Assembly: GCA_042088875.1 (NCBI GenBank)
Contig: JBELLF010000016.1
Coordinates: 1-20,665, forward strand
Source of the DNA: Marisimplicoccus framensis_A
GTDB taxonomy: Bacteria > Bacteroidota > Bacteroidia > Flavobacteriales > Flavobacteriaceae
Reading direction: 5' to 3'
DNA: 20,665 nt
Positions 1-9,200 of this stretch are shown piece after piece. The notes beneath the pieces are model-generated. The model was not told the origin of the DNA. It made no database searches and saw only the letters and a program-made list of their open reading frames with translations. A program made the translations under genes and the position numbers. Each line of letters begins with the position of its first letter. The stretch's first letter is position 1.

Positions 1-806
1 CATAAAGAGAATCTTCCTCCTACCCATTCAGGTATAGAAAGAATATTTTCAGATTCAATACCGAATTTTTTTGGATCTTCAGTATTATTTGAAACTGCAA
101 TGAAATGATCTTTAATTGATTCTTCATTTACATTATTAATAAACCATTTTCTGACTTTTTTGGCATTTTCAAGAGTTTCAATTGTTGTAAATGTTTTGGA
201 AACAATTATAAAAATTGTTGTCTCTGGATTAAGAGATCTCAGTAAATTTTCTGTATAGTCTGGGTCTATATTTGAAATGAAATAAGGTTTTATACCTTGT
301 GAGTAAAAACTTAAAGCTTCAGTCACCATTTCTGGTCCAAGATGTGAACCACCTATACCTATATTTACAACATTCTCAATTTTTTTATCGGAATATCCAA
401 GTCTAACACCATTGTTAATCTCGTCTGAAATAGTTCTAATTTTTGATAAAGTATTTTTTACCTCCTCAGATATTTTGGTTGAGCCACTATTTTTAGATCT
501 CAATGCTGTATGCAGAACAGACCTGTTTTCAGTTTCATTTATTGTAGAGCCATTAAAATACTTATCTATATTTTCTTTAAGGTCTGTTTCCTTACAAAGT
601 TCAATTAATAAACCAAAAGCTTTTTTACTAATTCTATTTTTAGAAAAATCAATATATAAATCATTTAAACTAGCTGTAAAATTTTCAAGCCTGTTGTTTT
701 CATTTTTAAAATAATCGTTGATATGTAAATTATTTTCTTGATTATAGACCTCCTTTAAGCTAGACCATGATTTTTGACTTGTTGGATTCTTTTTTGATAA
801 AGGCAT
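1..806 (-). CDS. pgi: Glucose-6-phosphate isomerase, N-terminal half (runs off left edge)
   Basis: Interconverts glucose-6-phosphate and fructose-6-phosphate in cytoplasmic glycolysis and gluconeogenesis. The ATG at 806-804 opens a frame of 268 codons that is still open at base 1. Seen in the translation: the sugar-phosphate loop IGIGGSHLGPE (about residues 149-159), the phosphate-binding SKTFTT (203-208) followed by IETLENA, and the family signature WVGGRFSL at 261-268, where the window ends. The spacing of these three motifs matches the well-studied animal and bacterial enzymes. The catalytic Glu, His and Lys of the second half lie outside the window, so integrity of the protein cannot be judged. 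The start codon overlaps the stop of the upstream M23 peptidase gene by one base (TAATG), which suggests translational coupling and a shared transcript. Confidence 0.95.
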   Translation of the reverse strand, partial: MPLSKKNPTSQKSWSSLKEVYNQENNLHINDYFKNENNRLENFTASLNDLYIDFSKNRISKKAFGLLIELCKETDLKENIDKYFNGSTINETENRSVLHTALRSKNSGSTKISEEVKNTLSKIRTISDEINNGVRLGYSDKKIENVVNIGIGGSHLGPEMVTEALSFYSQGIKPYFISNIDPDYTENLLRSLNPETTIFIIVSKTFTTIETLENAKKVRKWFINNVNEESIKDHFIAVSNNTEDPKKFGIESENILSIPEWVGGRFSL

Positions 807-2026
807 TATATTGAAGTTTTATTTTTTATCACAATTGAATCAAGCTGAGACTTAATTAGAACTATATCACTAAAGTACTTCTTTTTTAGTGATTCATTTA
901 TTGGTTTAGCTTCTGGGAGTTCTTGTTTAAATGGGTCAACTTCAATATCATTTTTTCTAAATCTATAACATACATGAGGACCAGAAGTATTTCCCGTCAT
1001 TCCAACAAAACCTATAACATCTCCCTGCTCAACAAATTGTCCAACTTTGACATTTGCTTTTTGCATATGAAGATACTGAGTAGTGTATGTATTGTTATGT
1101 TTAACTTTCACATACCTGCCATTAGCCCTTGTATAGCTTACTTCAGTAATAGTTCCATTAGCAGTTGATAAAATAGGAGTTCCAACAGGAGCTGCAAAGT
1201 CAGTTCCCCTATGTGGTCTTACTCTGTTGCCATAATATGCAATTCTTCTTCTTAAATTATACCTTGATGAAATTCTACCAAACTTTATAGGTGATTGAAG
1301 AAAAGCTCTTCTTAAATTTTTACCATCTTTATCTAAATACTCAACAATTCCTTTAATAGAGTCCGTTTCATATTCAAATGCATACTGCTCTTTCCCTTTG
1401 TGAAGGAAATAGGCAGCTTTAACCTTAGTAATCGCTACTGGAATTGTATCATCAACAAATGCTTGAGTATATATTACTTTGAATTTATCCCCTTTATCAA
1501 GTCTAAAAAAATCAATTGTCCAAGCATAAATATCAGATAAATAATAAGTCAATAATGGATCTTTACCTTGCTCTTCAAGAGTTAAATACAATGAATTATC
1601 AATAGTTCCTGCTGCCGATAAATCTTTATAGCTTCGAGGTTTTGAAAAAGTTTTACCGAATATACTATCTCTAAGTTGAATCAATGAATATCCTTCAATA
1701 GTTGGGTGATAAACGAATGCTTTGAGCTTTCTTATTGAATCATTTGTAAAAATTAACGTATATGGCTTACCTAACTGAAGTTTTCTAAAACTAACTTCAT
1801 CTTTTGTTTTCTCAATTGCTTGATATATTTCTGGATAATCAATGCCCTGGTTTTCAAGTATGTCACCAAATGTGTCACCTCTTTTTACTTTTCTTTCTTC
1901 AAAAACATGTTTACTTTTATCATAGCCATATTTGTATGTTATAGGGTCCTCCTTAATTTGTTTATTCTCTTCTGAGCTGCAAGACAGTAAACTAACAACA
2001 ATTAATAATGCAAATAATTTTCTCAT
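806..2026 (-). CDS. M23-family metallopeptidase lipoprotein with altered zinc site
   Basis: Envelope protein of the LytM/M23 peptidoglycan endopeptidase family, 406 residues. An N-terminal lipoprotein signal ends in LLSC with Cys16, so it should be processed by LspA and anchored in a membrane. Residues about 45-95 (VKRGDTFGDIL onward) look like a LysM/OapA-type binding region. The peptidase domain spans about 240-365: HRGTD supplies H272 and D276, YLH supplies H320, and the last motif reads GPHVCYRF with H351 and C353. Most M23 enzymes have GPHLHYEF there, so the third zinc ligand is Cys instead of His. I believe the GPHVCYRF form recurs in Bacteroidota homologues, so it is probably a clade trait and not damage. 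Whether the protein cuts peptidoglycan or only binds or regulates is open. One-base TAATG overlaps link it to DUF3108 upstream and pgi downstream. Confidence 0.9.
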   Translation of the reverse strand: MRKLFALLIVVSLLSCSSEENKQIKEDPITYKYGYDKSKHVFEERKVKRGDTFGDILENQGIDYPEIYQAIEKTKDEVSFRKLQLGKPYTLIFTNDSIRKLKAFVYHPTIEGYSLIQLRDSIFGKTFSKPRSYKDLSAAGTIDNSLYLTLEEQGKDPLLTYYLSDIYAWTIDFFRLDKGDKFKVIYTQAFVDDTIPVAITKVKAAYFLHKGKEQYAFEYETDSIKGIVEYLDKDGKNLRRAFLQSPIKFGRISSRYNLRRRIAYYGNRVRPHRGTDFAAPVGTPILSTANGTITEVSYTRANGRYVKVKHNNTYTTQYLHMQKANVKVGQFVEQGDVIGFVGMTGNTSGPHVCYRFRKNDIEVDPFKQELPEAKPINESLKKKYFSDIVLIKSQLDSIVIKNKTSI

Positions 2027-2823
2027 TAATTTTCAATCACAATTTCCAGAGGATTAGCAATACCTGTAAATTTTTTTAAGTCTGCTTTTATTGTACCTAC
2101 TAAAAGGTTTGCTTGAACTCTTATAGGAATTCGGTTTTTATCATTTGTTAACCAAATAGTAATACTTCCCTCACCTTTAAAAATCCTACTCCTATTAGTT
2201 GTTGGCATAAACTTTAAGCATTCAATTTTACCAAATTTTGTATTTATTATATCCTTACCTAAATATTTTAAAGGCAATTCTCTATTTTTTGAATCATAGA
2301 ACATATTAATTGTAAATGACTCTCCAACATTTATCTTTTCTTCAGAAAAATTTTTCCTTAAGTAATATAATGAAGAAATTAAGTCTTGAACATTTTCTTC
2401 AGTACTAATTGTCTCGATAGTTTGATTTTTTATATCATTAACTGTGGCATTTTGAAGCTCTGGATTGAACTTTACTTCCAAATTTTTTGTGTATCCACCT
2501 TCATAAATGTTTCTTTTAAAAAAATATGGTGTCACAACTTCATCATCAAAATAACTGCTGTAGAAATCTTCAACTTTAAAAAAAAGTCTTGCTAAACCAA
2601 TAGTTTTTCCATATCCAGATGCTAGTAAAAAGTCTTTACCGTCTAATTTTTCATTAGTTAAATTAAGGGATGCATAGCTTGCATTGAAAATTCCATAATG
2701 CACAATGTACTCTAGATTTTCTCCTGCTTTAAAAGGCTTTGAATCAGAAAGAATATTCTGCCCAAAAGTTATGTTTATACTAAATAAGAGAATTTGAACA
2801 TATAAGACAATAATTTTTCTCAT
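2026..2823 (-). CDS. Secreted DUF3108 protein
   Basis: 265 residues with a Sec signal peptide (MRKIIVLYVQILLFSINITFGQ region, likely cut before Q22). The mature part starts with FKAGENLEYIVHYG (about 31-44), typical of the DUF3108 family, and continues as a beta-rich protein without Cys pairs or membrane segments. The family is periplasmic or outer-membrane associated; its biochemical role is not established, so none is claimed. The gene starts with ATG at 2823 and lies 23 bases downstream of uvrC. Its stop overlaps the start of the M23 gene (TAATG at 2028-2024). The coupling to a cell-wall peptidase fits an envelope role, but that is inference. Confidence 0.85.
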   Translation of the reverse strand: MRKIIVLYVQILLFSINITFGQNILSDSKPFKAGENLEYIVHYGIFNASYASLNLTNEKLDGKDFLLASGYGKTIGLARLFFKVEDFYSSYFDDEVVTPYFFKRNIYEGGYTKNLEVKFNPELQNATVNDIKNQTIETISTEENVQDLISSLYYLRKNFSEEKINVGESFTINMFYDSKNRELPLKYLGKDIINTKFGKIECLKFMPTTNRSRIFKGEGSITIWLTNDKNRIPIRVQANLLVGTIKADLKKFTGIANPLEIVIEN

Positions 2824-2846
2824 TTCTTTTTCAAAATTAATTAAAA

Positions 2847-4637
2847 TTAATTTTTTAATTGATTAAAAATAGAGCTTCCTCGTGAGTTTCCTAGGAATGT
2901 TATTAAATCTTTTTCACTTGCACTTTTTAATCTTTTAAATGATTTATATTTCTTTAATAGTTTCTCTTTTAAAATTGGACCAACCCCTTTAAGATCATCA
3001 ATTCCAGATTTTAAGGCACTTTTACTTCTTCTATCCCTATGAAAGTTTATAGCAAACCTATGAGCTTCATTCCTTAATTGTTGAATTAATTTTAAAGTTT
3101 CAGATTTCTTGTCAATATATAAAGGCAGCTTATCATCTGGTTTAAAAATTTCTTCCAGCTTTTTTGCAATACCTATTATAGATACTTCATTCTCAATATT
3201 TAACTTTTTTAAAATATTTAAACCTGACGATAACTGTCCTTTACCACCGTCGACTATAATTAAATTTGGTAAAGATTGCTTCTCACTCATCAGTCTTTTA
3301 ATTCTTCTATATACAACTTCTTCCATTGATGCATAATCATCTGGACCTTTTACATTTTTTATTTTATAAATACGGTAATCCTTTTTAGACGGTTTTCCAT
3401 TCTTAAAAACTACACATGATGCAACAGGATTTGTTCCCATTAAATTTGAATTATCAAAACACTCAATATGAATAGGTTGTTTAGATAGTTTTAAATCCAT
3501 TTTAGCCTGTTCCAGTATTCTATTAACATGAGCCTCTGGATCTACAATTTTAATTTGTTTTAATTTGTCAATTCTGTAAAACTTTGCATTACGCAATGAT
3601 AGATCTACAAGACTTTTTTTCTCTCCTTTTATAGGAACTTGAACTTTAATTTTCTCACCAAGATAAATTCTAAACGGTAAGTAAACTTCCCTAGAACTTG
3701 ATAAAAACCTTTCTCTTAATTCAATAATACTTAGCTGAAGTATTTGTTTATCTGACTCATTAAGTTTTTTTCTAATTTCTAAAGTATGTGACCTTACAAT
3801 TGAGCCATATGATACTTGAATGAAATTAACATAAGCATAAGACTCATCAGATATTACAGTAAAGACATCTACATCACTAATTTTAGGACTCACTATAGTA
3901 GACCTAGATTGATAATTTTTAAGTGATTCTAGTTTCTCTTTAATTTTTTGAGCTTTTTCGAACTCAAGACTATTTGAGAAATCAATCATTTTATTTTCTA
4001 GTCTTTTTAAAGATGCTTTAAAATCTCCCTTAATAATATCCCTTATGCCCTTTAAGTTTTTTTCATAATCATTAACCTTAACTTTACCTACACATGGACC
4101 TTCACAGTTTTCTAGGTGGTACTCTAAACATAACTTAAATTTTTTATTGTCTATATTTTCCTTAGTTAATTTATAGTTACATGTTCTAAGTGGATAAATC
4201 TCCTTAATTATTTCAAGTAAAGTAATCACAGTCTTAACATTTCTGTATGGGCCATAATATTCTGATCCGTCACGTATAGCTTTTCTTGTGTAAAATACCC
4301 TAGGAAAGGGCTCTTTTTTTATACATAACCAAGGATATGACTTATCATCCTTAAGAAGTACGTTATACTTTGGTTTATATTTTTTGATTAAATTATTTTC
4401 AAGTAGAAGCGCATCCATCTCTGTATCAACAATTATTCTCTCAATTTTATCAATACTTTTCACTAGAAGCTTTAGTTTATTAGTATCATGTGATTTGGTA
4501 AAATAAGATGAAACTCTTTTCTTGAGATTTTTAGCTTTACCTATATATATAATTTCATTATCCTTATCAAAGAATTGATAAACTCCTGGTTCTTCAGGAA
4601 GAGACTTAGCTTTTATATATACATTACTTTCTTTCAC
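2847..4637 (-). CDS. uvrC: UvrABC excinuclease subunit C
   Basis: Makes the two incisions around DNA lesions in nucleotide excision repair together with UvrA and UvrB. 596 residues, usual length. Domains in order: GIY-YIG nuclease at about 15-95 (PGVYQFF, IIYIGKAKNLKKR); a four-Cys cluster C153, C170, C178, C182 matching the Fe-S site described for UvrC; UVR motif at about 212-244 that contacts UvrB; RNase-H-like nuclease with D395 (ECFDNSN), D463 (VDGGKGQL) and H526 (EAHRFA); helix-hairpin-helix region at about 545-590 (GVGPILKEKLL). All key residues are present. The start is GTG at 4637-4635: it directly precedes KESNVYIKAKSLPEEPGVYQF, the expected N-terminus, and no ATG lies close by in frame. 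It diverges from the cyclo-ligase gene across 41 bases. Confidence 0.96.
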   Translation of the reverse strand: MKESNVYIKAKSLPEEPGVYQFFDKDNEIIYIGKAKNLKKRVSSYFTKSHDTNKLKLLVKSIDKIERIIVDTEMDALLLENNLIKKYKPKYNVLLKDDKSYPWLCIKKEPFPRVFYTRKAIRDGSEYYGPYRNVKTVITLLEIIKEIYPLRTCNYKLTKENIDNKKFKLCLEYHLENCEGPCVGKVKVNDYEKNLKGIRDIIKGDFKASLKRLENKMIDFSNSLEFEKAQKIKEKLESLKNYQSRSTIVSPKISDVDVFTVISDESYAYVNFIQVSYGSIVRSHTLEIRKKLNESDKQILQLSIIELRERFLSSSREVYLPFRIYLGEKIKVQVPIKGEKKSLVDLSLRNAKFYRIDKLKQIKIVDPEAHVNRILEQAKMDLKLSKQPIHIECFDNSNLMGTNPVASCVVFKNGKPSKKDYRIYKIKNVKGPDDYASMEEVVYRRIKRLMSEKQSLPNLIIVDGGKGQLSSGLNILKKLNIENEVSIIGIAKKLEEIFKPDDKLPLYIDKKSETLKLIQQLRNEAHRFAINFHRDRRSKSALKSGIDDLKGVGPILKEKLLKKYKSFKRLKSASEKDLITFLGNSRGSSIFNQLKN

Positions 4638-4642
4638 TCTAA

Positions 4643-4650
4643 CAAAATTA
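4643..4650 (-). promoter_or_regulatory. Possible Bacteroidota -7 box upstream of uvrC
   Basis: The minus strand reads TAATTTTG, a full match to the Bacteroidota -7 consensus TAnnTTTG, inside the 41-base divergent spacer. It ends only 5 bases before the uvrC GTG codon. I see no good -33 TTTG about 19-21 bases further upstream. In such AT-rich DNA the octamer may occur by chance, so this is tentative. Confidence 0.3.
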
Positions 4651-4678
4651 AACCTATTTTTAGTTTAAATAATATTAA

Positions 4679-5248
4679 GTGATAACTGCAGGCAAAACTT
4701 TTTTAAGATCTCAATACAAAAAAAAAAGACTTTCACTAACAAATGAAGAAGTTGATTATTTAAGTCAAAGAGTTTCTATACAATTAGAAAAACTAGACAT
4801 CTGGAAATTACAGAACTATCATATTTTTATTTCAATTGAAAAATATAATGAACTAGATACCTCATTAATCATTGATAAATTAAAATCAAATCAAAAAAAT
4901 ATTATTGTTCCTAAAATTTCAAATAATGAACTTTCTCATTTTCAAATAAATGAAAAAACTGAATTTAGTCTAAATAAGTATGGCATTAGAGAGCCTAATA
5001 ATGGGAATTATTTTAAAATTAAAAATTTAGATGTAATATTTATACCACTTCTAGTTTTTGATATAGAAGGCCATAGAGTAGGGTATGGAAAAGGTTATTA
5101 TGACAGATTCCTTAAATTAACTAATAGTAACACATTAAAAATAGGACTTTCATTATTTGATCCAATATATAAAATCGAGGATATTAATATTAGTGATATT
5201 AAACTAAATTATTGTATCACTCCAACAAACATCCATAAGTTTAATTAA
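4679..5248 (+). CDS. fau: 5-formyltetrahydrofolate cyclo-ligase
   Basis: Converts 5-formyl-THF to 5,10-methenyl-THF with ATP, returning this storage or side-product folate to one-carbon metabolism. 189 residues, normal for the family. The N-terminal basic stretch LRSQYKKKR (9-17) matches the family's ATP-contacting Lys/Arg segment. YGIREP (101-106) and the hallmark GYGKGYYDRFL (135-145), preceded by IPLLVFDIEGHRV, are intact. The start is GTG at 4679: a TAA lies immediately upstream in frame, there is no Met anywhere else in the protein, and starting later would remove the basic segment. A run of ten A at 4718-4727 encodes the KKK; the frame is consistent on both sides, so no frameshift is evident. 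Its TAA is two bases from the convergent lspA stop. Confidence 0.93.
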   Translation: MITAGKTFLRSQYKKKRLSLTNEEVDYLSQRVSIQLEKLDIWKLQNYHIFISIEKYNELDTSLIIDKLKSNQKNIIVPKISNNELSHFQINEKTEFSLNKYGIREPNNGNYFKIKNLDVIFIPLLVFDIEGHRVGYGKGYYDRFLKLTNSNTLKIGLSLFDPIYKIEDINISDIKLNYCITPTNIHKFN

Positions 5249-5250
5249 CT

Positions 5251-5889
5251 CTAGATCTTGTTATTAAAGATTAATAATAAAAGAACTCCTGTACTAATAT
5301 ATGAGTCTGCAAAATTAAAAACATATTCAAAAAATGTATATTCTTGACCACCAATTAAAGGAATCCACTTAGGCCAAACCCAGGTTGCTAAAGGAAACTG
5401 AATCATATCAACTACACTTCCATAAAATAGTGGTGCATAGCCCACCTCGGGAAATAAGGTTGCAACTTGACCGTAGCTTGAAGAAAAAATAACACCATAA
5501 AACACTGAGTCAATCAGATTACCAATTGCACCAGCTAATATTAAACAAACACAAAAAATAAATAATTTAGATGCTCTTTTCTTAATCAAACTTCTTAACC
5601 AAAAACCTAAACCAATACAAGCAAGAACTCTAAATGATGTTAGGATTAATTTTGCAGTATTATCGTCTAGAAAAGGTAAAAATGTATTTAATCTAGCACC
5701 CATTGCCATACCTTTATTTTCAATAAATAAAAGCTTAAAAAATCCAATGTCAATTATGGGAAGTTCGCCAAAAAGTGTAAGAGGATAATTTAGTTTAATA
5801 TAAAACTTAACTAGTTGATCTAGAAATATCAGTGCTAAAATCAGTACTAAAGATTTTTTAGCATCAATATTTTTTATAAAATGAATCAA
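5251..5889 (-). CDS. lspA: Lipoprotein signal peptidase (signal peptidase II)
   Basis: Inner-membrane aspartyl protease that removes signal peptides from diacylglyceryl-modified prolipoproteins. Hydrophobic segments lie at about 13-29, 80-98, 107-126 and 196-209. Motifs: FLDQLVKFYIK (22-32), FIENKGMAMG (55-64), GNLIDS (123-128), VVDM with D161, and FNFAD with D195; D161 and D195 match the catalytic pair. At 212 residues it is about 50 longer than the usual 160-170: the GNLID-to-VVD and VVD-to-FNFAD spacings are both stretched (34 residues each), enlarging the periplasmic loops; I recall this from Bacteroidota LspA. The start appears to be TTG at 5889-5887, since no in-frame ATG precedes the first helix and no better start exists upstream. 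It lies 11 bases after the DksA-like gene, third in the ileS block. Confidence 0.93.
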   Translation of the reverse strand: MIHFIKNIDAKKSLVLILALIFLDQLVKFYIKLNYPLTLFGELPIIDIGFFKLLFIENKGMAMGARLNTFLPFLDDNTAKLILTSFRVLACIGLGFWLRSLIKKRASKLFIFCVCLILAGAIGNLIDSVFYGVIFSSSYGQVATLFPEVGYAPLFYGSVVDMIQFPLATWVWPKWIPLIGGQEYTFFEYVFNFADSYISTGVLLLLIFNNKI

Positions 5890-5900
5890 GTTTTTAATTT

Positions 5901-6284
5901 TTAGTTTTGGATATTTTTTGCTTCAATACTAAGTGTTGCGTGAGGAACTATTTTAAGTCTTTCCTTATTGATCAGGTTACCTGTAACTCTGCAAATACCA
6001 TACGTTTTATTTTCAATTCTCACTAGGGCATTCTTTAAATCTCTGATAAACTTTTCTTGTCTCAAGGCTAGCTGAGTGTTAGCCTCTTTTGACATTGTTT
6101 CAGACCCTTCCTCAAATGACTTAAATGTAGGAGATGTATCGTCAGTTCCATTGTTACTATCGTTCATATATGCACTCTTCAATAGATCTAAGTCAACTTT
6201 TGCCTTTTCAATTTTTTCATTTATTATTTTTCTAAAGCTTTCTAATTCTTTATCTGAATATCTATTTTTTGAACTTTTATTCAT
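5901..6284 (-). CDS. TraR/DksA-family protein lacking most zinc-finger cysteines
   Basis: 127 residues. Residues about 10-90 are charged and helical (likely coiled coil), with DDTSPTF and the segment EEGSETMSKEANTQLA in the tip region; the C-terminal part YGICRVTGNLINKERLKIVP has the DksA fold signature. Classical DksA has four zinc-binding Cys; here only C98 remains, and the C-terminal pair is replaced in HATLSIEAK. The pattern is like Cys-poor DksA homologues and I recall it as usual in Bacteroidota. A role at the RNA polymerase secondary channel is plausible from the family but unproven here. The gene lies between ileS (3-base gap) and lspA (11-base gap), a conserved order in this phylum, so it is co-transcribed with them. 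ATG start at 6284. Confidence 0.88.
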   Translation of the reverse strand: MNKSSKNRYSDKELESFRKIINEKIEKAKVDLDLLKSAYMNDSNNGTDDTSPTFKSFEEGSETMSKEANTQLALRQEKFIRDLKNALVRIENKTYGICRVTGNLINKERLKIVPHATLSIEAKNIQN

Positions 6285-6287
6285 TTT

Positions 6288-9200
6288 TTAAATTTTATTT
6301 ATAGTTATAACAGTTTTAATATCATCAAACTCTAAAGTTTCTCCTTCCTCACTAAGATTCTCGCTAAAATATAATTTATTTGCTAATGTTTCACCTTTGA
6401 TATAATCTAAATTTGACTTGATAGCATTTTCCAATTTTTCAAACTTTTTGATGTTAATCTCAATTTTGTCGGTTACTTCTAGATCTTTACTTTTTCTTAT
6501 GTTTTGAATCCTGTTAACAAGCTCTCTAGCAATACCTTCATTTATAAGGTTTTCATCAAGTTTGAGATCTAAAGCAATTGTAGTTCCATCACCACTTGCA
6601 ACTGATAATCCTTCAATATCCTTATAGTTTATTTCAACATCGTAGAGATCAATTATAACATTAGTTTCTCTAATACTAAAATTTGCTTTTCCATTACTTT
6701 CTAGATCCTCAATTTGCTTTTGAGAGAAGCTTTTGATCATACTAGCAACATCATTAATTATTGAACCATATCTTGGCCCTAAAATTTTAAAGTTTGGCTT
6801 TAGTTCCTTGATGAGAAGTGAGTTTTTATTATTTAAAAACTCAATAGATTTTACATTGATTTCAGACAAAATTTGAGCCTTAGCATTTTCAATTTTATTT
6901 TTTTCATTTTTATCCTTAACAGGAATTATGATTTTATTAAGTGGCTGTCTAACTTTTAACTTTTCTTTTTTTCTAATTGATAGAGCAAGTGAACAAATAT
7001 TCCTTACTTGATTTATTTTGTTTTCTAACTCTGGGTAAATAAAATGGTCATCTGCAATAGGAAATTCAGATAAATGAACTGATTCGTAGCCCTCTTTTTT
7101 TGTAACAGTGTTAAGACACTGAAATATATATTCTGAGTAAAAAGGAGCAATTGGAGAAATAAGTTTACTTATAGAAGACAAACAATCATAAAGAGTCTGA
7201 TAAGCTGAAATTTTATCATCATTGTATTCTCCCTTCCAAAACCTTCTTCTGGATAATCTAACGTACCAATTACTTAGTTTTTCTTGAACAAAATCACTAA
7301 TTTCTCTTAGAGCAGGGGTCAACTCATATTCACTATAGTAATTATCTACTTTTTTTATTAAAGAGTTCAATTCTGAGATTATCCATTGATCTAATTCTGA
7401 CCTTTTTTCAAATTCTATAGTTTCCTCCTTATATGAAAAATTATCAATATTGGCATAAAGACTAAAAAAACTATACACATTATGTAGTGTACCGAAAAAC
7501 TTTCTTTTTACCTCAACTACACCCTCCTGATCAAACTTTAAATTATCCCATGGATTTGAGTTTGAAATCATATACCATCTAACCGCATCAGCCCCATAGT
7601 CATCTATCATTTTAAATGGGTCTACAGCATTTCCAAGTCTCTTAGACATTTTTTGACCATTTTTATCAAGAACTAAACCATTTGACACAACGTTTTTATA
7701 TGATATTGAGTCAAAAACTAAAGTTGAAATTGCGTGAAGGGTATAAAACCATCCTCTTGTTTGATCAACACCTTCTGCAATAAAATCTGCCGGAAAATTA
7801 ATGTTATGATCAATTAAATCTTTGTTCTCAAAAGGATAATGAAACTGGGCATAAGGCATAGATCCAGAATCAAACCAAACATCAATAATGTCTTTTTCTC
7901 TTTTCATGGGTTTGCCTCTGCTTGATGTAAGGGTTATTTCATCAACAATATCTTTATGAAGATCTATATTTAAATAATTCTCATCTGACATATTACCTAT
8001 AACAAAATCAAAATAAGGATTAGATAACATATGGCCACTTTTTACTGAAACTTCAATTTCATTAATAAGCTCTTCTGCTGAACCAATAACTTTAACTTCT
8101 TCATTTTCTTCATCGGTCCATATTGGTAAAGGAATTCCCCAAAATCTTGATCTTGAAAGATTCCAATCGTTAGCAGACTTTAACCAGTTCCCAAATCTAC
8201 CCTCACCAGTTGACTTAGGCTTCCAATTAATCTCCTTATTTAATTCAAACATTCTGTCTGATAAGCTATCCATTTTTATAAACCAAGACTCCATAGGATA
8301 ATAAAGAACAGGCTTATCAGTTCTCCAACAATGAGGATAGGAATGTGAGTACTTCTCTACCTTGAATGCACGATTTAATTCTTTAAGCCTAATGGCTATT
8401 TCAACATCAACAGACTTTTTAGGAATTGAATCTGACTCATAATACTCGTTTTTTACATATTTACCACTTATTAAACCAATACCGTCAATAAATTTTCCTT
8501 TAAGATCAACTAGTGGAACTTTTATACCATTTTTATCTAAAACTAGTAATGGCGGTATTTCAGGTTTTGCAGATTTTGCAACTTTATAGTCATCTGCTCC
8601 AAATGTTGGAGCTGTATGAACAATACCTGTTCCGTCGTCAGTTGTGACAAAATCTCCGGTTATTACTCTAAATGCATTTTCTGGATTATCCAACGGTAGA
8701 GGAGATTCGTCCCAAATTCTTTCATACTTTATGTTTTCTAAATTTTTACCAGATACTTCATGGCATATTAAATAAGGTATATTGGTCTGTTGGTTATCAA
8801 AAGAATCTAATTCTTTCTCACTTTTTACCTCATAGAAAATCTTAGAAAAAATTTTATGAATTAGCTTAGTAGCTATTACAACAGTCACTAATTCTTTAGT
8901 GTATTGATTATATGTTTTAATTAAAGAATATTGGATTTTTTTACCTACAGTTAATGCTGTATTTGATGGTAGTGTCCATGGCGTTGTTGTCCATGCAAGA
9001 AAATAAAATGGATAGAAATTAATTAATTTATCTGGCAGTCCTTCTTTTAAAGATTTAAATTGAGCTACAACAGATGTATCACTAATATCTCTATATGCAC
9101 CAGGTTGATTAAGTTCATGTGAGCTTAAACCAGATCCCGCGGCAGGCGAATAGGGCTGAACAGTATAGCCTTTGTATATCAAATTCTTTTCATAAATATT

